This document shows positions 20,808-30,412 of a stretch of 64,000 nucleotides of DNA, piece after piece. How positions within the stretch are numbered: the stretch's first letter is position 1; each line of letters begins with the position of its first letter. The translations under genes were made by a program, and so were the position numbers. Where the stretch lies: NCBI RefSeq assembly GCF_016859285.1, contig NC_053415.1, forward strand, positions 18,064,501 to 18,128,500. The letters are read 5' to 3'. The notes beneath the pieces were generated by a model, which was given only the letters and a program-made list of their open reading frames with translations, was not told the origin of the DNA and did not search any database. This DNA is from Xiphias gladius (lineage: Eukaryota; Chordata; Actinopteri; Istiophoriformes; Xiphiidae).

Positions 20808-20813
20808 TTTTAT
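20808..20813 (-). terminator. AATAAA overlapping the proposed stop codon of the ITAM adaptor gene
   Basis: On the minus strand, TAA of the read-through stop lies inside AATAAA ('gtcaaataaaatg'), followed by a T-rich tract. If used, the mRNA would have almost no 3' UTR. Alternatively exon 6 is spliced and the real 3' end lies further left. Confidence 0.35.
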
Positions 20814-23800
20814 TTGACAGCTATAATTCTAGGAGAGTGCTTCCTGTGTGAGTGAATAAATCCCCTTACCGCAGATTTCTTTTTCTTGCCAGCCTTTTTC
20901 TAGAGATAAAAAACAACATAATGATTGACAGTTCAGGCGAGAAAGTGACCTTTAACAGTCTTTATCAACAGTAGAGGTGACTCACCTTTCTTTTCCGTGG
21001 TTTAAGCACCTCCAAAGGATCAGCGTTGTTTGGTGTCTCAAGCTCCTGGAGAGGAAAATATGAAATAATAAATAACTACAGCAGCAGAGTTAAACATCAT
21101 CTGCTGTGTGCGCGGTGGGGGTGAGAGAGTCTTCCTTACGTGGTAAATGCCGTCATACTCTTCCTGTTTATTCGGGAGAAATGCACAAGAATGAACCGAA
21201 ATAAGACTGAAGCGCGTATTCAAGCATCCTCACATGCCCCCACACACACACATATACATTTAATGTCAGTGAATAACCAGCCGGGAAACAGTCATCATGA
21301 GCAGCCACTGTCAAAAATGAAGATACTGAGGGAACTGTGTCAGGCTGAAAAAGAGAGAAAGAAAAAAAAAAAAGACTTACAGACACTTCAACAGTCGCAG
21401 CTGGTACGTAGGAAAACTATAAAGACAAAGGAAAAAAAATCTAATAAACACTTTATAAATTAATACACTGAATAACAGGTCTGCAACTAATTATTTTCAT
21501 CGGTGAATACTGACTAATTGCCGTCACAGGCCACAGGCACCCAGACTTAGGTCTTCAAATAGAGGCTGAAACAATTAGTCGACTGACAAAAAAATGAATC
21601 AGCTATTTTGATAACCGATTACTGTATATGTCAAATGTCACAAATTCTCTGGTTACAGCTTCTCTAATGTGAGTATTTGTTACCTTTCTCTGTTATATAT
21701 CTTTTTTTTTTTTAAATGGGGGTTTTGGACTGCTGGTCAGCCAAAACTGATCAACAGTGAAAAGACTCAAAGGTAATGGATCCTCGATAATGGAAAAGAA
21801 AAAAAGAAAAACGTGAGCAAGTTCCAACTGAGAAGCTGTAACAAAAATGTTACAGCTGAATAACTTAAATAATACATTTAGAGCTAAAGTAACAAGTGGA
21901 TGATTTAACAGGCAACTATTTTTTTATTTCAAGTGCATGATAGATGATGATATTTTGAATCGATGAATCAAATTGAATTTGATGTTTCCAGCTTCTCAAA
22001 TGTGTTGATTTGATGCTTTTTCCCCACTTTTTTTTTTTTTTTATATGTTAGCAAACTAAATATATATATATATATGTTTTGGGGCCGTTGAGAAATTATA
22101 GAGGACATTTTCAACAATTTATCAGTTAATCAAGAAAATAATCTGCGGATAACTTGATGATGAAAATGATTGGTTGGTGCCAGCCCTAAAACTCAGCTAT
22201 TAAAACTGTTATCAAGAAAGTTATCTGTCGGTAAACTAACCAATCACTCGAGTAATTATCTTTACCTCGGGTCTGGTGACCCTGAAGCCTTTCCTACCTG
22301 TACAGTAACTCACCCTTTCTTTGAAGAAGAACGCAGTCATAAGGATGCAGTAAACAATCAGGATCCCGTCCAGGAAGTAGCAGATGACTATGTTACTGAA
22401 AAAACCCGCTACTGACCAAACAAGAGAGAGAAATATTCAACAGCCGGCAGATGTTGGGGGTAACTAAGTACATGTTTTCAAGTACTATACTTTTCTTAAG
22501 GCACTTAAGTGTCTCTCTTTTGTGAAAGTACATCATTTTTCCTCAGCTGCATACTTCTCTGAGGGAAATGTTCCTTTGTAGTCCAGCACTTTTTTTGATT
22601 TTACTGCCGTGACATGTCAAAATGTCTTCAGAAAAAACAAGACCGATTGAGGTAATGCAGTGATTTGTTAGAGAGACACAGAAACAGGTATCTACCATGA
22701 TTACAGTATACTACATGTAGGCTAGGTAGGCATGAGCACCGGTGGAAAGTAGCTAAGGACATTTACTCAAGTACAATATTGAGGTATTTGTACTTTACAT
22801 GAGCTTAAAGCGTCTACCCCGCTACATTTCAGACAGAAACATTGTATTTTTTTTCAGTCCTATTTAAAAAAAACAAACAAAACAACTTACTATACTAGAT
22901 ATTACATTCAAAACAATAAAATATGATCCATTAGTTAATGTATAAAATCTGCTTATTGAGTATCCATAATTGAATCCTTTTCTTAAAAAAGCAACAAAAT
23001 CTCCCACTGCTTGGGAGATTGTTTCCAATACGAATTAAATTGTTTTTTCCATCATGTAATTTTTCAAAATTCTAGTTTCGAAAAACCTGCTTTATTGTTT
23101 TATTTTTCAAGCAATAGACACTCAATTGTAGGACATTTTAAAACAAAAGAATTTTGAATAATTTGAATAATATTGTTACAGCACAAATAGAAAAATAAGA
23201 TTTCTAGAACTAAATTATATCATTTATATAATAATAAAACCCCATTAGAATTTATTGAAGAATTTATCTGCATACTTTTACTTTCAGTTCTTTTACTTGA
23301 GAAAGATTTTGAATGCAGCATTGTTCACCTGGATTGAAGTATTTTAATTTTAGTAATAAGCAGAAGTATTATTACTTTTACTTAAGTAAATACCCTACGT
23401 ACTTCCTCCACCCCAAGGTGTAGGTATGAATAATTAATATAACGAACATATATTTTTAACATCAGACACATATCCCTGATCAAATATCTTGTATCTTCAC
23501 TGATCTCAAAGTTTTGGGAAATTTCATTATTAATGTTTTACCTTATTCCTTTACAATAAATACTTGATACATTTTCCTGCTAATTGTTGTCAAGTTGAGT
23601 AATATGACGAAAACAAAACAAAAATGAAATAAGAAATTGAGGTAAAGAAGCTATATTTAAACATAATATTGCTTATATTTTGTACATTTTATTAACGTCT
23701 CTTCTAGACTGGTAAGTAAACAGCTGTTAATGCTTACGTTGGCTATGTAACTATAGCAAAAAACTTACGTATAGAAACCTTTACATAATAAATCATCTTC

Positions 23801-26443
23801 ATATGAGAAGTTATAGTTGCTGACAGATAAACAATTAAAATGTCCGTATATCTGCTTATGACTAGCTACTTTATAATATGTTATTAAATGTTTATAGACC
23901 ACTTATAAATGCTAAAGAGGTGGACACAATGTAGTGTTACCTTTATTTGTTTATAATATTATTACTTTAACCATACTTCTGACTCTATAAAGAGAAACTA
24001 TAAAAGTAGGTCATATGGTTGTTCTGACAGTGTGTGTGCGTGTGTGTGAATCTGTCACATGACACTCAGGATTTCCATTTAGCAACATGGGATGGAAAAT
24101 AGTGAAGCGCATGAGAGAACTGAGTACGACCTGCGAAACAGGAAATAAAATATCTACAGTTCAGTACACTAAGTGTCTTCCTGTCAGCGCGACGGGCAGC
24201 TTTGAGGTTTTGGCGAGGCTTGTTTAGCTCACTGTGCGGTTGGAAAGAAAGGCCATATTGTGAGAATGCAGCCAGTGGTGGTGTTACACTGAGCGTGTGG
24301 ACCGCTTATCAAATCAAGTCTCAAGGTTGCTTCAGGATGTAACACTTCTTCTAGTCTTGGATTATTTTTAGATAGATGGCCGTAGAAACTGTTGAGCTCA
24401 CCTATAACTTTTGTTTTTCTTATTTTTTTTCTTGCTTATGTATGTTAATAGCTAACCTGTTTGAGATGTTTCTGTTTTTATGGCCGCACCGTTCAATCAA
24501 ATGAAGGTATTTTAGATTTGCTGTGCATCATTTTATACACATTTCCGCAAAATTCATTTCAGTGGGTTTTAAAATAAAATTTAGCGGGTTTGAACAACAA
24601 GGTAAAGCTTTCCTTTTAGAGGTTAAAGGAATAGTTTGATGTTTTGGGAATGACACTCCCTGTATTTGCCTTCTTACAGAGAGTTAGATAAGAAGATCGA
24701 TAACTCTCATATTTGTATGTGAAGCTACAACCAGCAGCTGGTTAGCTTAGGTTAGCACAAAGATCGTAAAGGCTCTGTTCAAAGGTGACAAAAAAAAATC
24801 TGCGTCAGTTTTTGTAGGGATGAATCAGATGAGATATAGTGTGTTGATCAGCGAGCTTCAGAGGTGCCGGTAGGGTGGGTTTGTTCTCCTTTTTGACAGA
24901 ACCAGGCTAGCTGTTTCCCCCCTGTTTCCAGTCTTTAAAGCTAAGCTAAGCTAACCAACTGCTCGCCGTAGCTTCATATTTAACAGACTTGTGGTACCAG
25001 TCTTCTCATCTCACTCGCATTTCCCAAATTGTCAAACTCTTCTTTTAACCTCTCTACGCATGTTATGCATAGATGCCAAACATTTTCAAACCTGGTAAAT
25101 TTTATTTTAAATTCTTCTGGAGATCCTAAAGTCCCCAAAGTTACCCACAAAAAATCTGGGGGAAATGTGCACAAAACATCCATGGATATTTTCAGTTGAT
25201 GAAACGGTGCAGCCATGAAAAAGTAATGACCTTTATTTGTATATTTCACTCATCATATACCTAAAATCAAAAACTAGCACAAAATAATACACAATAAATG
25301 TGCAGAATAAGATAATTTTTCCAGCCTTAAAGCTACTTCAAGTTGAAATGAAAAGAAGACATTGTTTGCTTTCTTAAATTTGTTTGCCTTGAATCGTTAG
25401 TGAGCGCTCTCCTCAGTGCTCACACTGCATATATTTCCTAATCAATAGTTAGTGATTGTTGCTTAGTGATGTCTCAGGGTCGTAATGAACATGTGCTTTG
25501 ACGTGAGTCACATTTTCTTTTTATGAAGCAAGATAGACTCTGATCAATAGGTGTGTTTTCCTGCTGTGAAAGTTTGAATGTTTTTTCTTCTTAAATCAAA
25601 AGTCGCTGAGAAAAATGAACAGTGAAAATTTACCTTAAGTGTTCTCACACACTGTATAGTGTCTGGAGGGAGATTATTTATTCATGCACATTTTCTTGTA
25701 ATCATCATGATGAATGTGACTGAAATACATGACAGGGTTTTGAAAGTGGTTTTCATCACTATGAAAATATTATTTTTTTTCAGAAACTCTCCCTAACTAC
25801 GACATAAAAGAGAAAGTCTGGGAAACATCAAATGCTCACAAACTTCTGCTCATGAAAACTTAAACTTCTCAAGTAAAACCCAAAAGAAAGAAAAGGAGTG
25901 CATTATTTTATACTCTATCTCGACACTTCTGTGAATTATAGCCACATATAGATTTATTCATAAATAGAGTAAGAAGAAAAAAATAGCCACAATGTCTCGG
26001 CAGTATGTCAAATTTAAGAGCAATAAACATATTTTATTTTGTGTATTACATTTTAATTAAATGTTTGTGCCATCAATGGACACAGCGAGTTTAGCAATAA
26101 TTCTCTTATCACTTCAGTTCCTGTGTTCCATATATAAGCAACAATTATTTATTATTACTAATGAATGGAAAATGTAAAACATTTCCGAATCAGGGAGTAA
26201 ATACAAGACCTATTGGAGTTTAGTTTTTCTAAATTAATTCAGAATTGGTTTCTTAACACTCAATGACTCATTTACAAATCCAAAGAGGTGATACGGCTTT
26301 CCTTCTTCAGGTAAACATTTCAGGCCTTTTTTCAAACCCAGTAAAGGCATTTAGGAAAATATGGATTTGTCTCACCTATAGTTACAGCAAACAGACACTG
26401 GGAGCACAAAAAACATAAACTCACCTGTCCACAGTTTGTCCAT
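20810..26443 (-). CDS. CD3-zeta / Fc-receptor-gamma family ITAM adaptor, six small exons
   Basis: A small type I membrane adaptor that pairs with T-cell or Fc receptors and signals through an ITAM. Model on the minus strand: 26443-26376, 22395-22298, 21400-21381, 21163-21140, 21045-20986, 20899-20810; phases join, giving 119 aa. Exon 1 encodes a likely signal peptide (MDKLWTGEFMFFVLPVSVCC). Exon 2 encodes a short ectodomain and membrane helix, ICYFLDGILIVYC, matching zeta LCYLLDGILFIYG: C28 is the dimer cysteine and D32 the aspartate that meets receptor basic residues. The tail has DGIYHEL, then ADPLEVL, where an ITAM needs a second tyrosine, then a Lys-rich end. Tiny exons 3-4 and a single ITAM resemble FCER1G; position, convergent with pou2f1, matches CD247. 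Less certain points: the exon 2 donor (22298 or 22314), and whether exon 6 reads to TAA at 20810 or splices at GCG|gtaagg (20870/20869). I choose no symbol between cd247 and fcer1g-like. Confidence 0.75.
21560..22190. repeat. Repeat family A inserted in an intron of the ITAM adaptor gene
   Basis: It starts 'gaggctgaaacaattagtcgactgac' in rough form and ends '...gaaaatgattggttggtgccagccctaaaa', which matches the copies at 38.35 and 48.4 kb. Internal landmarks are 'tggttacagcttctctaatgt' and 'ttttggactgctggtc'. The ends resemble each other in inverted orientation (AATTAGTCGA / TAATCAAGAAAATAAT), suggesting a non-autonomous DNA transposon. It fills most of intron 2. Confidence 0.75.
22738..23418. 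repeat. Dispersed repeat family B with inverted ends
   Basis: The left end reads 'ggtggaaagtagctaaggacatttactcaagta'-like; the right end, reverse-complemented, reads 'ggtggaggaagtacgtagggtatttacttaagta'-like. These imperfect terminal inverted repeats of about 35 bases suggest a non-autonomous DNA transposon. A further partial copy precedes it at about 22450-22625, and others occur at 28050-28190 and 28490-29013. It lies inside the first intron of the ITAM adaptor gene. Confidence 0.75.
24625..25040. repeat. Dispersed repeat family C
   Basis: It begins 'ttaaaggaatagtttgatgttttgggaa' in rough form, contains 'tggttagcttaggttagca' and 'gctaagctaagctaacca', and ends near 'gtcttctcatct'. It shares order and wording with 34912-35545. 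Its halves are partly self-complementary (TTAGCTTAGG / GCTAAGCTAAG), so it could fold as a long imperfect hairpin. It lies in the first intron of the ITAM adaptor gene. Confidence 0.75.
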
Positions 26444-29280
26444 GTCTCTCTCTCTCTCTCTCTTTCTCTCTATCTGCAAAAACAATTTTTTTTCATGTCT
26501 TTCTATCTTTCTCTCCTGGTTGTTTGTAGTTGCCTCCGTCGCATTCTCCCCTCTCTCTGATCAGAGGAATGGGCTGAACTGACTCACTGTCAGTGGACTG
26601 AGACTGGGTTGTGTGTACTTCAAAGCATCCTGCAGCCTTCAACACCCACTGAAAGTCTCACTGACTGTCGTGTTCAGCTGGTTTCCTCAAAACCTGACAA
26701 AATCTCTTCCTCTAGGCTCATTTTAGCATCATGGACGAGCTCCTCTGCCTCTGCCTTCTCTGCTCCCCCCATTTAGCATTCAGTATGTAACCAATTAATA
26801 AATGGTTCATAGCACATTATAACACTTTGTCATGTATCTGGAAGCATATAATAGAGCATTCAAGTGTTTCTTCAAGAATTCATGAAGCATAAACAGTTTT
26901 AAACATTAATTTTCCTTTCAGAAATTCATTTTGTGTCTGTGGCAATAGTAAGACAAATGATGAATTATTAATACATGCTTTATAACATAGCGTTTATGCG
27001 ACTCGTCATCCATTATACATGATTACAGCTACAGTATGTCGTACATACTGTAATCAGGCTTTAATTAACTCTTTATGCACCAGTTATGGACACTTCATAT
27101 TAGAAATTATAGACCAATACAATAATAATACAAGTAAATCTTCTTATTTCTGCTCCAAACTACATTACAGTGTTACTGTATAAACAATGTATTTTTATAC
27201 TGCTTATAAATGCTGTATAAAGTAGGTAGGGTTCAAATAAAGTGTCAACTTTATAGTACTGGACTATATGAACTTATAGTTGTACTATCTTATAAAATAG
27301 ACAACCATGTTTTGCAAAGAAATATATAAGTAATCTGAATTTAGATGAATTTTGTTCTTTTATAACTCTGGATCTTTATAGATATGGATACGGGCGTCAG
27401 TGACGTATCTAAAAATGTGGCAAAACAGACTAAACCACATGTTATCAAGCAGAAACTTAAAAATTGATAGTACAGGTTGAGGGGTACAAAATGTGCCTCT
27501 TGGTTAACCGCTGACGAGAGAAATGTGAACAGTCCATCAGAAAGCTGCAAAAAAGATTGATCTGACATTTGTAGCCGGTAACAGGCTGTTTAAGTGATTG
27601 TATGTTCAAAAGGTCAAAAGGTAGTTTGGCCTCATGATACTTGTTAGTGTGTGTCTGTGTAAAGGAAGGGGTTACAAACACAAGACCTCTGCATCTTTCT
27701 AAAGTGTTGTGTCTGACTCAAATTGCACAATCACACTGATCTGTGACACTTAAGGAAACTATTGAACCAGCAGACAGATGACTGAGGAAGGGTTCAGTTG
27801 CACAAAGAGGAAGCTTCATTTTGACACAGGTTTGTGAAGTGTTCAGGGACTTCTGAGGCCTGACCTTATGAACCTTTAATTAGACGCCCACATCCAAGCA
27901 TCTGGACCCTACATGCAACTAACAGAATCATCTTCATTAACGTTCCTATTTCGTCTTAAATACCTAACCATACAAATACATTTATATTTGGTATGTAAAA
28001 TACTCATCTTCAAAGTAACTAGAAAGTATAGCTGTTAAATAAATGTAGTTGATTATTTGCCTCTGAAATGTAGTGGAGTAGAAGTGTGAAGTGGCTTAAA
28101 ATGGACGTACTCAAGTAAAGTACCTCAAAATTGTTCTTAAATACACTACTGGAGTAAATGTGACTTAGTGACTTTCCACCATCCAAAAACATTTTCATTT
28201 ATTCTAGGGGAAGGATGAGAATTATGCTTCCCACAGCCATATGGCCGCAACATCGTGAACTGTTTAGAGGGGGAATGTCTCTCTACTCTCCACTTAAAAA
28301 CTCACAGGCGTCTGAAACGTGACGAGAAGCCTCAACTTCAGACTGATATTTAATTAGAGGTCACAAGTCAAAAGGGTTGGGAAGCACTGAAATGGAGGAC
28401 ACCAGGGGAAGAATGACGTGGACAGATACAAGTAGTGGATATTTGAGTTCTTCCCATAATCCATGATCAAAATGGAGGTGTGCTATTGATAGGGGAGTAG
28501 ATTAATTAAATACATTTACTCAAATAACGTACTTAAGTACAATTTTGAGGTACTTGTACCTTACTTGGGTATTTCCTTTTTCCGCTACTTTACATTCCTC
28601 CTTCAATACATTTCAGAGGGAAATGTACTAACTCTGCTACATTTATTTGATAAATTTAGTTACTTTGCAGATTCAGACGAATAATATAGGATATAATCAA
28701 CAAATAATATGTAATGTGTTGTTATAGGTTAAGATGGGGGAGATCATAAACCAACAGTGTATTAAGTAATTTACCAGCTGCAACATTAAAGTGATGAACA
28801 CATCAATGCATCCATATTTAGGCTACAATACACAACTATAATACACGTTATTCTATAATGGGCCTTTCTGCATAAGGACAAATTTCAAGTATATTTTGTT
28901 ACTAATACTTTTGTACTGTTACTTAAGTCAAATTTGAATGCAGGACCTTTACCTGTAACGGAGTATTTCTACATTGCTTCTTTTACTTCGGAGTACTTCC
29001 TCCACCACTGGTATTTTGCATGCTTATCAGATGTTTTGTTTTGTTTTTTTTTATGTAAAAGCTTAATCTAGAAACAGACTCGTAACTACTGCTGTTAAAT
29101 AAATGCAGTGGCGTAACAAAGTCCACTGAACTGAGGCGCAGTAGGAAAAAAGGAAATGCTCAAGTCAAACACACAAGTACCTCGAAAATATACGTAAGTA
29201 AAATAGTTGCACTATTATTTTGTATCGTAAGATATGTTGTATTCTGTATTGTATTGTGATATTTGTCCCTAAACTCTTGT
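26444..29280. other. Intergenic region between the ITAM adaptor gene and lamp1
   Basis: The two genes are divergent here. Positions 26440-26700 are CT-rich on the plus strand and probably include the 5' UTR and promoter of the ITAM adaptor. The rest is A/T-rich, with copies of repeat family B at about 28050-28190 and 28490-29013. No exon recognised. The junction between human 1q24-like and 13q34-like gene order must lie in this interval. Confidence 0.55.
28490..29013. repeat. Repeat family B, near-complete copy upstream of lamp1
   Basis: The left part reads 'acatttactcaaataacgtacttaagtacaattttgaggtacttgtac' in short form, and the right end 'ggagtacttcctccaccactgg'. The termini are inverted relative to each other, like the copy at 22738-23418. 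It lies about 300 bases upstream of the CLEAR-like motifs of lamp1. Confidence 0.75.
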
Positions 29281-29293
29281 ATAAACTGTTTAC

Positions 29294-29335
29294 CACGTGA
29301 CTTTCTAGGTGTTTCTTAAGCCGCTTGTCACATGA
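29294..29335. promoter_or_regulatory. lamp1: Paired CLEAR/E-box-like motifs upstream of lamp1
   Basis: CACGTGAC at 29294-29301 and GTCACATGA at 29327-29335 both resemble the CLEAR consensus GTCACGTGAC bound by TFEB/TFE3, the lysosome-biogenesis factors. They lie about 350-390 bases before the lamp1 ATG, at the left edge of its CpG-richer promoter. LAMP1 is an established CLEAR-network gene in mammals; use of these sites is inferred. Confidence 0.5.
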
Positions 29336-29645
29336 TCCTGATGTCAGTCTTTGCTCCGGTGGCGTTGTTTAAGTCTTAAATCAGAGCAAAACTAACACCA
29401 CTGCTAGCTTACGCTAATATAACGAAAACGTTGAAACGCGTAGCCAGAAACGTTAACGGGGTTTTTTTTGTCGCCAAGAACAGCGCTTTATCATCCCAAC
29501 AAATCAGTGACTTTTGTTTTCCCTTGCCGTTGTTGTGACGCTAACGTTAGCCTAGCCGGCTAGCACAACATCTCCTCGCCGAGCTAACTGGCCGCGTCCT
29601 GCGTCGTCGTTGTGCCGCCGTGATCTCGTCCTGACCAGCGGTGAA

Positions 29646-29668
29646 GCAGCAGCAGCAGCAGCAGCAGA
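29646..29668. repeat. (CAG)7 tract in the lamp1 5' UTR
   Basis: Seven or more CAG/AGC units end about 16 bases before the lamp1 start codon. The tract lies in the leader, not in the reading frame. Confidence 0.9.
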
Positions 29669-29683
29669 GAAAACCGCAGAAAC

Positions 29684-30325
29684 ATGACGCAGATCGGCGG
29701 TGTCTACTCATGGAGCCTGGGACTAACGTTACAATTGATTTTAGGTGAGTATTGGTTATCCACGGTTACCGGACCCGAAGGTCAAAGATGACCAATATTG
29801 GTGCCTAGACAACGTTTACACCAATACAGTTAATGTTACTTCAAACTGTAATAACCACACATAAATGTAGGTTAGTGCAGCGATTAGTTTTGTCGGGCTT
29901 ACACATGTAAGGTTATGGTGAGTTAACGTGTGGCGGAATCAGTGTTTTAACTTTACCATGCTGTTTGGACCCCCCCCCGGTAACTCTGGTTCTGTGTGCA
30001 GTCTGCCTCTGAGCCTGAACCGAATTCAGTCATTCATGGAGCAGCGAGGAAGCTAGCTCCCGATCTGCAGGTTTCACACATCTGAATCTGTGCTTTAAAC
30101 TCTCCCTGTTACACTAGTCCAGATTTGAAAAGTCTAGGTATGGTGTATATATATATATTTTAATCTGGACCTGGTCTGATGTGGTCTAGATAGGGAAGAA
30201 AAAGGCAGTGAAATTACCCTTTTTTGGGTTTTCACAAATAACATAAAGGATTAAAAAAATATGAAACTGTGATTTAAACAGTCTTTAAACTCTCTTTATT
30301 AAACTATCTATATATCTATATATAG

Positions 30326-30412
<87 letters not shown>

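Noticed and set aside
22298..22314. Using AAAGAAAGG|gtgagt (22314) as the exon 2 donor of the ITAM adaptor
   Set aside because: It ends in phase 0, after which the 20-base exon 3 throws exon 4 (EEYDGIYH) out of frame. The next donor, ACAG|gtagga (22298), keeps frame. It remains possible if exon 3 is skipped, since exon 4 then joins in phase 0.
26376..26443. Splitting exon 1 of the ITAM adaptor at ACAG|gtgagt with a small exon after ctcccag
   Set aside because: The implied intron would be only about 26 bases, far below the workable minimum. Reading through gives a continuous frame with a signal-peptide core and the right phase for exon 2.
26731..26790. Plus-strand mini-ORF MDELLCLCLLCS resembling a signal peptide
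   Set aside because: It stops after 19 codons, has no convincing donor before the stop and no downstream partner exon. It lies in the upstream region of the minus-strand ITAM gene.
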